Assembly (NCBI RefSeq): GCF_019801465.1
Contig: NZ_JAHVJA010000005.1
Location: 62,001 to 126,000, forward strand
Length of the DNA: 64,000 bases
Direction of reading: 5' to 3'
Source: Leisingera daeponensis
GTDB lineage: Bacteria > Pseudomonadota > Alphaproteobacteria > Rhodobacterales > Rhodobacteraceae
The notes beneath the pieces are model-generated. The model ran no database searches. It was given only the letters and a program-made list of their open reading frames with translations, and was not told the DNA's origin. Of this stretch, positions 1-8,826 are shown one piece after another; within the stretch, counting starts at the first letter, position 1, and every line of letters begins with the position of its first letter. Made by a program: the position numbers and the translations under genes.

Positions 1-1
1 C

Positions 2-1222
2 TGCCACGTTGTGACGGTTGAGCATCTGTCCGGCCCCAAGGGCCGTCTGCACCCGGTGCAGCAGGCGATGGTGGAGTACCACGGCAGCCAATGCGGCTTC
101 TGCACCCCGGGTTTCGTGATGTCGCTTTATGCGCTGTGGATGGAAAACCCGCAGCCCAACGAAGCGGAAGTGGAGACCGCCGTGCAGGGCAATCTGTGCC
201 GCTGCACCGGCTATGAGCCGATCGTGAAGGCAGCACTTGCGGTGAACCAGTACGGCACCCCGGCCAATGATTACCTGACCACCGAGCGTGAGAGCCTGAC
301 CGCCAAGCTGAAGGCGATCCAGCCGCAGGCCCGCGTTGTGACCGGCCCCGAGGACGACCGCGCCATCCTGCCGCTGGATGCGGCGGATCTGGCAGAGGTG
401 CTGGCCGAGAATCCCAAGGCGACCATTGTTGCCGGCTCCACCGATGTGGGCCTGTGGGTCACCAAGTTCATGAAGCCGATTTCTCCGGTGGTGTTTGTCG
501 CCCACCTGGAGGAGCTGAAGGCGGTTGAGCTGACGGATGAGGCGCTGATCATCGGTGCCGGCGTCACCTATACCGAGAGCGAAGCGGCGATCCGCGATGC
601 TTTCCCGCATCTGAGCGCCTACTGGGACCGCATCGCCGGCTGGCAGGTGCGCAACATGGGCACCATCGGCGGCAATATCGCCAACGGCTCGCCCATTGGG
701 GACACCCCGCCGGTACTGATCTCGCTGGGCGCCGAGGTGACGCTGCAGAAGAAGGGCGGTTCGCGCACGCTGCCGCTGGAGGATTTCTTTATCGACTACG
801 GCAAGCAGGACCGCGAGCCGGGCGATTTCGTCGCCTCGATCCGCATCCCGCTGCGCCGGGACGGGCAGATCGACGCCGCCTACAAGATTTCCAAGCGCCG
901 GGACGAGGATATCTCCTCGGTTGCGGCGGGTGTCAGCGTCACCGTGAAGGACGGCATGATCACCTCTGCGCGCATCGCATTCGGCGGCATGGCCGCAACG
1001 CCCAAACGTGCAGCCGGCGCCGAGGCGGCCCTGGTGGGCCAGTCCTGGAGCGAGGCCGCTTTTGAGGACGCAGCGGAAGCGGTGAAGCAAGACTTCACCC
1101 CGCTCAGCGATTGGCGCGCCTCTTCGAACTACCGGTCGCTGACGGCCAGCAACCTGCTGCGCCGCTTCTACCTGGAACATGACGCGGGAACCGCCGGTGC
1201 CGTCCGGCTGGCCGTCGCCTGA
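2..1222 (+). CDS. xdhA: Xanthine dehydrogenase small subunit (Fe-S/FAD), 5' truncated by window edge
   Basis: This is the subunit of xanthine dehydrogenase that carries two [2Fe-2S] clusters and FAD; it passes electrons from the molybdenum subunit to NAD+ during hypoxanthine/xanthine oxidation. The frame is open from base 2, so the true start and the first plant-type ferredoxin cluster lie outside the window. The second cluster is visible as CGFCTPG and CRCTGYEPI. It is followed by a CO-dehydrogenase-type FAD domain with the loops AGSTDVG and IGGNIANGSPIGD. About 406 residues are present; family members usually have 460-490, so roughly 70 are missing. The stop is 12 bases before xdhB, consistent with an xdhABC operon. 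Confidence 0.95.
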   Translation, partial: CHVVTVEHLSGPKGRLHPVQQAMVEYHGSQCGFCTPGFVMSLYALWMENPQPNEAEVETAVQGNLCRCTGYEPIVKAALAVNQYGTPANDYLTTERESLTAKLKAIQPQARVVTGPEDDRAILPLDAADLAEVLAENPKATIVAGSTDVGLWVTKFMKPISPVVFVAHLEELKAVELTDEALIIGAGVTYTESEAAIRDAFPHLSAYWDRIAGWQVRNMGTIGGNIANGSPIGDTPPVLISLGAEVTLQKKGGSRTLPLEDFFIDYGKQDREPGDFVASIRIPLRRDGQIDAAYKISKRRDEDISSVAAGVSVTVKDGMITSARIAFGGMAATPKRAAGAEAALVGQSWSEAAFEDAAEAVKQDFTPLSDWRASSNYRSLTASNLLRRFYLEHDAGTAGAVRLAVA

Positions 1223-1234
1223 GGAGATTTTGAG

Positions 1235-3553
1235 ATGAAAGACCATCAGACCATCAGCGGCGCCGTTCACCATGACCGCCAGCACGACAGCGCCATCAAG
1301 CACGTGACGGGCCGCGCCGAATACACTGACGATATCGCCGAGCCCTATGGCACACTGCACGCCTACCTGGGTGTCTCCACCGTGGCGCATGCCAATATCA
1401 AAGGCATCGATTTGTCAGCAGTGCGCGCTGCGCCCGGCGTGGTGGATGTGCTGACCGCCGATGACATTCCCGGTGTCAACGACATCAGCCCCACCGGCAA
1501 GCATGACGAGCCGGTGTTCCCGACCGAGAAAGTCGAATTCCACGGCCAGCCGATGTTTGCGGTCATCGCCGAAACCCGCGATGCCGCCCGCCGTGCGGCT
1601 GAGCTGGCGCAGGTGGATTACGAGGTGCTGCCGCACGCCCTGGACCCGGTCCAGGCGCAGGAGGCCGGTTATCCGATGATCACCGACCCGCTGAAGCTGG
1701 AGCGCGGCGATGTGGAAGCTGGGCGTAAGGGCGCTGCCCACCGCATTCAGGCGCAGATGACCGTCGGCGGCCAGGATCATATGTATCTGGAGGGCCACAT
1801 CGCCTTTGCCATCCCCGGCGAAGACGAAGATGTGACCGTGCATTGCTCCACCCAGCACCCGAGCGAGGCGCAGCATATGGTGGCGCATGTTCTGGGCGTG
1901 GCGAACAACGCGGTGACCGTCAACGTGCGCCGGATGGGCGGCGGCTTTGGCGGCAAGGAAAGCCAGATGAACCTGTTCTGCGCGGTGGCTGCAATTGCTG
2001 CGAAGAAGCACAACCGCCCGGTCAAGATCCGCCCGGACCGCGATCAGGACATGACCGCCACCGGCAAGCGCCATGACTTCGTGATCGACTATGACGTGGC
2101 CTTTGACGATGCGGGCCGCATTCAGGCGGTCGAGGGCGGCTTTGCCGCGCGCTGCGGTTATTCCTCGGACCTGTCCGGTCCGGTCACCGACCGCGCGCTG
2201 TTCCATGCGGATAACGCCTATTTCTACCCGAACGTGCGGCTGAAAAGCCGCCCGATGAAGACCAACACGGTTTCAAACACCGCCTTCCGCGGCTTTGGCG
2301 GCCCGCAGGGTGTGGTTGCAGCGGAGCGGATCATCGAGGAAATCGCCTATGCCCTCGGCAAGGACCCGCTGGATGTGCGCAAGGCCAACTTCTATGGCGA
2401 AGAGGGCCGCGACCTGACGCCCTATCATCAGAAGGTGGAGGACAACATCCTCGACCGGCTGATCGGGGAGCTGGAAGAAAACGCCGAGTACCGCAAGCGC
2501 CGCGAGGAGATCATCGCCTTCAACAAGGAGTCGAAGATTATCAAGAAGGGCATTGCTCTGACCCCGGTGAAATTCGGCATTTCCTTCACTGCAACCTGGT
2601 ACAATCAGGCGGGCTCGCTGATCCATGTCTACAATGACGGCTCGATCCACCTGAACCACGGCGGCACCGAGATGGGGCAGGGCCTCAACACCAAGGTGGC
2701 GCAGGTTGTGGCCGATGCCTTCCAGGTGGATTTCGAGCGCATCAAGATCACCAAGACTACCACCGAGAAGGTGCCGAACACCTCGGCCACCGCGGCCTCG
2801 TCCGGGTCGGACCTGAACGGTATGGCGGCGCTGGATGCGGCGGAGCAGATCATTGCCCGGCTGACCAAGTTCGCGGCTGAAAAGTATGAAGTCTCCGAGG
2901 CGGAAGTCCAATTCCTGCCCAACCGCGTGCGGGTTGGCAGCGAGGTGATCCCCTTCGACACGCTGGTGAAAGAGGCCTATATGGCCCGCGTCCACCTGTC
3001 GGCGGCGGGGTTCTACAAGACGCCGGAAATCCATTGGGACCGCGCGGCGGGCAAGGGGCAGCCCTTCTTCTACTACGCCTATGGCGCGTCCTGCTCGGAA
3101 GTCTCCGTCGATACGCTGACCGGCGAATACCGGGTGGAGCGCACCGACATCCTGCATGACGTGGGCCGCTCGCTGAACCCGATCCTGGACAAGGGCCAGG
3201 TGGAGGGTGCCTTCATCCAAGGCATGGGCTGGCTGACCACCGAGGAACTGTGGTGGGACGGCGAGGGCCGCCTGCGCACCCATGCGCCCTCGACCTACAA
3301 GATCCCGCTGGCGTCTGACCGGCCGCGCATCTTCAATACGCAGCTGGCCGAATGGTCGGTGAATAAGAAGCGCACGATCAAGCGGTCCAAGGCCGTGGGC
3401 GAGCCGCCGTTCATGCTGGGCATCTCGGTGTTCGAGGCGCTGTCGATGGCGGTTGCCAGCACCGCGGACTACAAGGTCTGCCCGCGCCTGGATGCGCCGG
3501 CCACGCCGGAGCGCGTGCTGATGGCGATCGAAACGCTCAAAGGGCAGGGCTGA
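1235..3553 (+). CDS. xdhB: Xanthine dehydrogenase molybdenum-binding large subunit
   Basis: The 772-residue catalytic subunit binds the molybdopterin cofactor and hydroxylates hypoxanthine and xanthine to urate. The N-terminal a/b hammerhead domain starts with TGRAEYTDDIAEP. The molybdopterin-binding domain shows the family motifs MGGGFGGKE, RGFGGPQG and GGTEMGQGLNTK, and the C-terminal part contains KAVGEPPFMLG, where the catalytic glutamate is expected. The length is normal for bacterial XdhB. The ATG is preceded by a GAGGAG-type ribosome site. It lies between xdhA and xdhC with gaps of 12 and 3 bases, so it is almost certainly cotranscribed with both. Confidence 0.97.
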   Translation: MKDHQTISGAVHHDRQHDSAIKHVTGRAEYTDDIAEPYGTLHAYLGVSTVAHANIKGIDLSAVRAAPGVVDVLTADDIPGVNDISPTGKHDEPVFPTEKVEFHGQPMFAVIAETRDAARRAAELAQVDYEVLPHALDPVQAQEAGYPMITDPLKLERGDVEAGRKGAAHRIQAQMTVGGQDHMYLEGHIAFAIPGEDEDVTVHCSTQHPSEAQHMVAHVLGVANNAVTVNVRRMGGGFGGKESQMNLFCAVAAIAAKKHNRPVKIRPDRDQDMTATGKRHDFVIDYDVAFDDAGRIQAVEGGFAARCGYSSDLSGPVTDRALFHADNAYFYPNVRLKSRPMKTNTVSNTAFRGFGGPQGVVAAERIIEEIAYALGKDPLDVRKANFYGEEGRDLTPYHQKVEDNILDRLIGELEENAEYRKRREEIIAFNKESKIIKKGIALTPVKFGISFTATWYNQAGSLIHVYNDGSIHLNHGGTEMGQGLNTKVAQVVADAFQVDFERIKITKTTTEKVPNTSATAASSGSDLNGMAALDAAEQIIARLTKFAAEKYEVSEAEVQFLPNRVRVGSEVIPFDTLVKEAYMARVHLSAAGFYKTPEIHWDRAAGKGQPFFYYAYGASCSEVSVDTLTGEYRVERTDILHDVGRSLNPILDKGQVEGAFIQGMGWLTTEELWWDGEGRLRTHAPSTYKIPLASDRPRIFNTQLAEWSVNKKRTIKRSKAVGEPPFMLGISVFEALSMAVASTADYKVCPRLDAPATPERVLMAIETLKGQG

Positions 3554-3556
3554 GCG

Positions 3557-4450
3557 ATGACCCGCCGCCTCTCCCTCCAGGGTTTTCTGGCAAGCCACAG
3601 CCGTGTGGTGCAGGTCGCGCTGACCCGCGTTCGCGGGTCCTCCCCGCGCGAAACCGGCACCTGCATGTTTGTGGCGGCGGAAGGCCTGTGGGGCACCATT
3701 GGCGGCGGCCAGCTGGAATACATCGCCATCGACCACGCCCGGCGGATGCTGAAGCAGCATGTGATCAGCGACACGCTGGATGTGCCGCTGGGGCCGGAGA
3801 TCGGCCAGTGCTGCGGCGGAAGAGTGGAAATGTCGCTGGCGCAGATGCGCCAGGCCGACCGCGAGGACGCCATTGCCCGCCAGCAGGCCGAGGACCAGGC
3901 GCTGCCGCATGTCTATGTGATGGGCGCTGGCCATGTGGGCCGGGCGCTGGCGGATCTGTTCCAGCATATGCCGGTGCGCTGCATCCTGGTTGACCAGCGC
4001 GCCGAAGAGCTGGCCCTGTGCAACGCGGATGTGGAAGTCCGCCAAAGCGCTATTCCTGAGATCGACATCGCCACCGCCCCGGCGGGCAGTGCGTTCATCG
4101 TTCTTACTCATGATCACGCGCTCGATTTCCTGCTAGCCTCCGCTGCCCTGCAGCGCGGCGATGCGGGCTATGTCGGCCTGATCGGATCGGCCACCAAGCG
4201 GGAGAAGTTCCGCCGCTGGTGCCGGGACCATTGCGACGGTCTGGGAACCGACCGTCTCATCTGCCCCATCGGGGCAAGCGGTAGCCGCGACAAGCGGCCC
4301 AGCGTCATCGCAGCCTTCGTGGCGGCGGAAGTGATCGCTGATTTGACCTCTGAAACTGCCGCGTCCGCCCCCGCAAGGGGCACAGACCTGCCCGGAACGG
4401 GCAAGCAACCGGACGCAGAGGGAGACCCGGCTGGAGCAATCAGCCGGTAA
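3557..4450 (+). CDS. xdhC: Xanthine dehydrogenase accessory protein XdhC
   Basis: XdhC binds molybdopterin cofactor, helps its sulfuration and inserts it into XdhB; it is not part of the mature enzyme. The 297-residue product has the N-terminal XdhC/CoxI region (TRVRGSSPRETG, GGGQLE and the conserved CCGGRVE) and a C-terminal Rossmann-like XdhC domain (VYVMGAGHVGRAL, then GLIGSATKREKF and GSRDKRPSVIA). The last roughly 40 residues are a low-complexity tail. The start follows the xdhB stop by three bases. Order and spacing identify it as the third gene of the xdh operon. Confidence 0.95.
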   Translation: MTRRLSLQGFLASHSRVVQVALTRVRGSSPRETGTCMFVAAEGLWGTIGGGQLEYIAIDHARRMLKQHVISDTLDVPLGPEIGQCCGGRVEMSLAQMRQADREDAIARQQAEDQALPHVYVMGAGHVGRALADLFQHMPVRCILVDQRAEELALCNADVEVRQSAIPEIDIATAPAGSAFIVLTHDHALDFLLASAALQRGDAGYVGLIGSATKREKFRRWCRDHCDGLGTDRLICPIGASGSRDKRPSVIAAFVAAEVIADLTSETAASAPARGTDLPGTGKQPDAEGDPAGAISR

Positions 4451-4481
4451 GGACTGCGTCCTCTGATAGGAGGAGGCCGCC

Positions 4482-6077
4482 ATGACCACAGGGCGGAGCT
4501 ATACGTACAAACTGTTCGCGCGGAATGACTTCAGTGCATTCTGGGCGCTGTTCACCGACAACCTGATCAACCTGATCGTGCTTTCCGGCATCTGTCAGTT
4601 TGTCTTCAACATGCCGGCCGACATCGTGTTTGGCCGCATCGTGCCCGGCGCCGCAGTGGCGATCCTGGCCGGTATCGCGGTCTATACCTGGCTGGCCAAG
4701 CACATCGCTGAGAAAGAAGGGCGCGACGTGACCGCGCTGCCCTATGGCATCTCGACCCCGGTGATGTTCGTCTATCTGTTCGGCGTGATCGGCCCGATCT
4801 ACTGGTCCACCAATGACGCCATGCTGGCCTGGCAGGTGGGCATCGGCGCGGGCTTCATGGGCGGCATCGTTGCAGGCCTTGGTGCCATCGTCGGCCCCTG
4901 GCTCAAGCGGGTGACCCCGCGCGCCGGTATGCTCGGCACCCTCTGCGGTATTGCCCTGGTGTTCATCGGCACCGTGCCGCTGGCGACGATTTTCGAGAAT
5001 CCGTTCATCGGCTTTGCCTCGATGATCATCATCCTGTGGGGCCTGGTCGGCCGCCACCGGCTGCCGTTCAACATTCCCGCCGGTCTTCTCGCGCTGATCG
5101 TGGGTACCGTCGTGGCGCTTGGCATGGGCGAGGCCTCGGTCTCCTTTGAGGGCGTGGGTGTCTACCTGCCGGTCCCGTATTTCGGTGACCTGATTGCCGG
5201 TATCCAGCATCTGTTTGCCAACCCGGAGCTGTTCCTGGTCCTGGTGCCGGTGCAGGTCTACAACTTCATCGAAACCATGAACAACGTCGAAAGCGCCGAA
5301 GCGGCGGGCGACCACTATCCGGTGGGCCTGTGCCAGGTCACCGACGGCGTCGGCACCATGATCGGTGCGGTCTTCGGCTCGCCGTTCCCGACCACCGCCT
5401 ATATCGGCCACCCGGCCTATAAGCGGATGGGCGCGCGGTCCGGCTATATCATCGGCGTCGGGCTGGTGATCCCCTTTGCCGCCTTCTTCGGCCTCCTGGC
5501 GTTCCTCAACAACCTGATCCCCGTGGCCGCGGCCGCGCCGGTGCTGGTGTTCGTGGCGCTGAGCCTGGTGACCAATACCGCGCATTCGGTGAAGACCGAC
5601 CACATCGCCGCCGTGACCATCGCGATGATGCCGCATGTCTCCGCGTTCCTGGTGGTGAAATGGGGCGCGCTGGCCGGTGCCCTGGGCGCACTGGGTGCCA
5701 CCGGCATGGCGCAGCTGGGCGACCCGGAACTGACCGCAGCGCTGCTGCAGCAGGGGGCGCATTACGAAGGCCATCTGGCCCTCAGCCAGGGTGCAATCCT
5801 GACCGGTCTGATCTGGGGCGCCATCGTGGCCAGCGTGATCGACGGCGATTTCCGCAACGCGGGCGGCTTTGCCCTGGCGGCAGCTCTGATGTCACTGGTC
5901 GGCGTAATCCACTCCGCCAGCCTGCACTGGCCGGAGTTCAGCGGTATCGCACTAGGCTACCTGATCGCCGCCGGCTTCCTGTTCATCTACCCGATCTTCC
6001 ACAAGGCCGAGGAGCATGAGGAAGCTGAGGAGGACGGTGTGAAACCCCACGTGCCGCACCTGCCGGCCGGCGAATAA
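4482..6077 (+). CDS. NCS2-like purine permease
   Basis: A 531-residue integral membrane protein with about 12 hydrophobic segments, most like the xanthine/uracil/AzgA superfamily of nucleobase permeases. Supporting motifs are the early ALPYGISTP loop, the mid-protein NFIETMNNVESAEAAGD segment (a substrate-binding region in the family) and GSPFPTTAYIGHPAYK. The C-terminus is acidic and hydrophilic. It sits between xdhC and guanine deaminase, so guanine, hypoxanthine or xanthine uptake is the natural inference; the exact substrate cannot be read from sequence. An AGGAGG ribosome site precedes the ATG. It is probably part of the purine operon. Confidence 0.85.
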   Translation: MTTGRSYTYKLFARNDFSAFWALFTDNLINLIVLSGICQFVFNMPADIVFGRIVPGAAVAILAGIAVYTWLAKHIAEKEGRDVTALPYGISTPVMFVYLFGVIGPIYWSTNDAMLAWQVGIGAGFMGGIVAGLGAIVGPWLKRVTPRAGMLGTLCGIALVFIGTVPLATIFENPFIGFASMIIILWGLVGRHRLPFNIPAGLLALIVGTVVALGMGEASVSFEGVGVYLPVPYFGDLIAGIQHLFANPELFLVLVPVQVYNFIETMNNVESAEAAGDHYPVGLCQVTDGVGTMIGAVFGSPFPTTAYIGHPAYKRMGARSGYIIGVGLVIPFAAFFGLLAFLNNLIPVAAAAPVLVFVALSLVTNTAHSVKTDHIAAVTIAMMPHVSAFLVVKWGALAGALGALGATGMAQLGDPELTAALLQQGAHYEGHLALSQGAILTGLIWGAIVASVIDGDFRNAGGFALAAALMSLVGVIHSASLHWPEFSGIALGYLIAAGFLFIYPIFHKAEEHEEAEEDGVKPHVPHLPAGE

Positions 6078-6151
6078 TCTAACATGACACCCAAGTGACA
6101 ATGGGCAGGGGGCCGCGCGCTCCCTGCCTGCGAACCAAGGACAACAACGAC

Positions 6152-7450
6152 ATGACATCGAAACAGACGCTGCTGCGCGGCCGGGTGCTTTCCTTCACCG
6201 CCGAGCCGCAAGACCCCCAGGACACCAGCGCCTATGAGTTCATCGAGGACGGCGCGCTGCTGGTCGCGGACGGCATGATCCTGGCCAAGGGAAGCTATGG
6301 CGACCTCGCCCAGCAGGCGGCGGATGCGGAGGTGATCGACCACCGCCCGAACATCCTGATGGCCGGCTTCATCGACACCCACCTGCATTTCCCGCAGGTG
6401 CAGGTGATCGCTTCCTGGGGCTCGCAGCTCTTGGAATGGCTGAACAACTACACCTTCCCGGAGGAGGTCCGTTTTGCCGATGCAGGCCACAGTGCCGAGA
6501 TGGCCGGGCATTTCTTTGACCTGCTGACCAGCCACGGCACCACCACCGCGGTGGCCTACTGCTCGGTCCACAAGACTTCCGCCGAGGCCTATTTCACCGA
6601 AGCCGCCCGCCGCAACATGCGGATGATCGGCGGCAAGGTCCTGATGGACCGCAACGCGCCCGAGGGCCTCTTGGACACGCCAGTCAGCGGCTATGACGAC
6701 ACCAAGGAGCTGATCGCGAAATACCACGGCAAAGGCCGGGGCATGTATGCGATTACCCCGCGGTTTGCCATCACCTCCACCGCCGGTCAGATGGAGATAG
6801 CGGGCGCGCTGGTGCAGGAGCACCCGGATTGCTACGTGCAGACTCACCTGTCGGAAAACCACGACGAGATCGCCTTTACCGCCGAACTGTACCCGCAGGC
6901 GCGCGATTATCTGGACGTCTACCAGTCCTACGGGCTGCTGACCGAAAAAATGCTGCTGGGCCATTCCATCCACCTGCAGCCGCGCGAGATCGATGCACTG
7001 GCGGAGACCAAAGCCAAGCCGGTGTTCTGCCCGACCTCCAACCTGTTCCTGGGCAGCGGGCTTTTTGACGACGCAGGCCTGCGCGGGCGCGGCATCACCA
7101 ATGCTATCGCCACCGACATCGGCGCCGGCACCAGCTATTCGATGCTGCAGACCCTGAATGAGGGCTACAAAGTTCTGCAATTGCAGAACCAGAAGCTGCA
7201 CCCGCTGCGCGCTTTCCATTGGATAACCCGCGGCAACGCGGTGGCGCTGGGGCTGGAGGATAAGGTGGGCACGCTGGAAGCCGGCACCGAAGCCGATATT
7301 GTGGTGCTGGATTCCCGCGCCACGCACGCGATGGACCTGCGGATGCAGCGGGCGGAGACCCTGTCCGAGGAACTGTTCATCCTGCAGACCCTGGGTGACG
7401 ACCGCTCCATCGTACAGACCTATGTGGCTGGCCAGCCGATGAAGGCCTGA
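6152..7450 (+). CDS. guaD: Guanine deaminase
   Basis: Guanine deaminase hydrolyses guanine to xanthine and ammonia, feeding XdhAB. The 432-residue product belongs to the amidohydrolase superfamily. Metal ligands are visible in GFIDTHLHFPQ, in QTHLSENHDEI, in LGHSIHL and in the late aspartate of ATDIGAGTSYSM. The family signature SWGSQLLEWLNNYTFPEE is present. The frame is open 19 codons further upstream, but the ATG at 6152 is preceded by an AAGGA site and begins MTSKQTLLRGRVL, as expected for the family, so the shorter start is chosen. The gene closes the purine cluster and is followed by a strong hairpin. Confidence 0.95.
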   Translation: MTSKQTLLRGRVLSFTAEPQDPQDTSAYEFIEDGALLVADGMILAKGSYGDLAQQAADAEVIDHRPNILMAGFIDTHLHFPQVQVIASWGSQLLEWLNNYTFPEEVRFADAGHSAEMAGHFFDLLTSHGTTTAVAYCSVHKTSAEAYFTEAARRNMRMIGGKVLMDRNAPEGLLDTPVSGYDDTKELIAKYHGKGRGMYAITPRFAITSTAGQMEIAGALVQEHPDCYVQTHLSENHDEIAFTAELYPQARDYLDVYQSYGLLTEKMLLGHSIHLQPREIDALAETKAKPVFCPTSNLFLGSGLFDDAGLRGRGITNAIATDIGAGTSYSMLQTLNEGYKVLQLQNQKLHPLRAFHWITRGNAVALGLEDKVGTLEAGTEADIVVLDSRATHAMDLRMQRAETLSEELFILQTLGDDRSIVQTYVAGQPMKA

Positions 7451-7457
7451 CCCTGCC

Positions 7458-7479
7458 GCCGCGGGCAAGCGCCCGCGGC
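7458..7479 (+). terminator. Hairpin after guaD, probable terminator
   Basis: A perfect 9-bp inverted repeat (GCCGCGGGC / GCCCGCGGC, 4-base loop) begins 8 bases after the guaD stop and is followed by ATTTCCCG. The short T-run makes intrinsic termination plausible rather than certain. Confidence 0.55.
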
Positions 7480-7610
7480 ATTTCCCGTTCGCTTTATCTA
7501 CCGGGTCTTTGTTGCACCCTGCGGAAATTGGGCCAGGCAAGCGCTGCAATTGAGGTTCAGATTCCATTGATCTTGATTGATCGTCATGATTCACCGGACG
7601 CAAATCGAGC

Positions 7611-7868
7611 GGTGACCTTTCTGATCTCTTGTTGGCTGACCGGTGCGCAGTTGGCGCGACTGGCGCCGTATTTCCCAATGTCGCATGGCGAGCCTCGGGC
7701 CGATGACCGGAGCGTGCTGGGCAGGATTGTCTTCATCAATCGCAATGGCTTGCGCTGGCAAGAGGCACCGAAGGTATACGGCCCGCACAAGGCCTTGCAC
7801 CACCCTTGTAGCGATGGAGCGTCAATGGCGGGCTTCGCTCAGATGATGGCTGGACTGGCAACTGACCT
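7611..7868 (+). pseudogene. IS5-family transposase, N-terminal fragment
   Basis: The reading frame shows the IS427-type transposase N-terminus: WLTGAQLARLAPYFP, then PRADDRSVLGRI, NGLRWQEAP and YGPHK. After YGPHK the family continues with a YNRWKRWS-like segment. Here the frame slips around 7806-7825 (the RWS part is in another frame) and returns at FAQMMAGLA. The protein then runs into unrelated codons and stops at 7905. The continuation of the transposase is found inverted at 7909-8121. It is a broken gene, not a functional CDS. Confidence 0.75.
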
Positions 7869-7897
7869 GTCAGCAGGCAAGCTCCCCGTTACAGCAT

Positions 7898-7923
7898 CTC
7901 ATTGAGTTTCAAAGCCAGTAGAT
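7898..7923 (+). repeat. Left arm of 26-bp inverted repeat (IS 3' end)
   Basis: This is identical, in inverse orientation, to 8580-8605. It contains the transposase stop and the IS end CTCATTGAGTTTC. Together the two arms bracket 708 bp. Confidence 0.85.
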
Positions 7924-8121
7924 GACGAGGGCGGCAAGAGCGATTGCTAAGTGGAATACCTGCGGACATTTGCCGGAGCGGGTCACGATGCGCCTCCAGT
8001 CCTTCAGCCTGCCGAACATGATCTACACCCGGTTTCGCCACTTGTCATATTCGATGGTCGCTGTCCCGTGTGCCTTGAGATATGATGCGTCAATTATGAC
8101 GGTCTTGCCTTCATTGTGGTC
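7909..8121 (-). pseudogene. IS5-family transposase, inverted internally deleted fragment
   Basis: Read on the minus strand from 8121, the codons give the transposase mid-segment with TVIIDASYLKAHGTAT. They then jump directly to the C-terminal block IMFGRLKDWRRIVTRSG and end LVIYWL-stop. One in-frame stop (TAG) precedes IMFGRL. In an intact IS427-type transposase the IDASYLKAHGTA block is followed by SLGVKKG and about 100 more residues before IMFGRLKDW, so this fragment carries a large internal deletion. Its C-terminal block is similar but not identical to the forward copy at 8461-8594, so two element copies were involved. Confidence 0.75.
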
Positions 8122-8594
8122 AGCCGCCAGTCTCGGGGTCAAAAAAGGGGACGCGGACAGCTGATCGGGCGCGCCAAGGGTGGAATGGACACCAAGCTGC
8201 ACGCAATCTGTGACAGCCAGGGGCGTTCACTGAACCTGTTCGTGACCGCCTGGCAGGTGAGTGATTACACCGACGCAAAGGCGCTTCTGAGTGGGCTGCC
8301 AGACGTCCAGTGGCTTCTCGGAGATCGCAGAAATGATGCCGATTGGGTTATAGAAGCGTTGAAGGACAAATGGATACGCGCCTGCCATCCCGGCCGAAAG
8401 CAGCGCAAGAAAGCCACCAGATACGACAAACGCCGATATAAGCGGCGCAACCGCATTGAGATTATGTTCGGCAGGCTGAAGGACTGGCGGCGAGTCGCGA
8501 CACGATACGATACGATACGATACGATACGACAGATGCCCAAAAGTCTTCCACTTAGCAATTGCGCTTGCAGCACTCGTAATCTACTGGCTTTGA
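8116..8594 (+). pseudogene. IS5-family transposase, C-terminal half with pentamer-expansion frameshift
   Basis: The frame encodes the second half of an IS427-type transposase: LIGRAKGGMDTKLHAICD, QVSDYTDAKALL, DADWVIEALKDK and RYDKRRYKRRNRIEIMFGRLKDWRRVATRYD. The preceding A-frame ends SLGVKKGDADS-stop, overlapping at AAAAAAGGGG (8141-8150), the type of slippery run used for programmed frameshifting in this group. The C-terminus is destroyed by a run of ACGAT pentamers: the open frame reads RYDTIRYDTTDAQKSST and stops at 8556. The expected ending (DRCPKVF...LVIYWL, stop at 8594) is still present in another frame after the repeat. Confidence 0.75.
8502..8531 (+). repeat. Pentanucleotide tandem repeat (ACGAT)5 + ACGAC
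   Basis: Six contiguous 5-base units lie inside the transposase 3' region. Each unit added or lost changes the reading frame. Two units would restore the family RYDRCPKVF ending, so the extra units look like slippage expansion. Confidence 0.9.
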
Positions 8595-8605
8595 AACTCA
8601 ATGAG
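8580..8605 (-). repeat. Right arm of 26-bp inverted repeat (IS 3' end)
   Basis: Inverse copy of 7898-7923. It holds the final transposase codons, the stop at 8592-8594 and the element end. Confidence 0.85.
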
Positions 8606-8826
8606 TCCAGAGCCTAGATCACTTTCCGAGGCTGTTGGCGGTCACTGCGGCGGCCGGGACAGAAGCTCCTGCGGATCAGGCCAGCAGGCGGGTGCGATGA
8701 TTCTGATTTACCCGGCACCGCTGCCATGCGGCCGGTCTGCAAACTCAGAGGCACCGCTTGGCGGTTGTTGTGACGCCGCGAAGCGGCTAAGCAGGCTTCG
8801 TGCGCGGTTCATTTTAAGAGGCGAGA

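Larger units (their letters stand above)
7505..8605. mobile_element. Scrambled IS5-family (IS427-type) insertion sequence relic
   Basis: The segment holds three pieces of IS5-family transposase: a forward N-terminal part (about 7611-7868), a reverse-strand middle-plus-C-terminal part (7909-8121), and a forward second half (8128-8594). The inner part is flanked by a perfect 26-bp inverted repeat (7898-7923 and 8580-8605) that carries the transposase 3' end on both sides. The left part (GGGTCTTTGTTGC near 7503) weakly resembles an IS5-group terminus. The pieces do not make one intact transposase, so the element is dead unless helped in trans. It sits between the purine cluster and an ExoD-like gene. 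Confidence 0.8.

Noticed and set aside
2273-4117. 614-codon minus-strand frame across xdhB and xdhC
   Set aside because: Antisense shadow; the xdh genes have unambiguous motifs throughout this span.
8502-8531. Possible CRISPR-like or regulatory tandem array
   Set aside because: Six 5-base units inside a broken transposase are a simple slippage repeat; no spacers or cas genes exist in the window.
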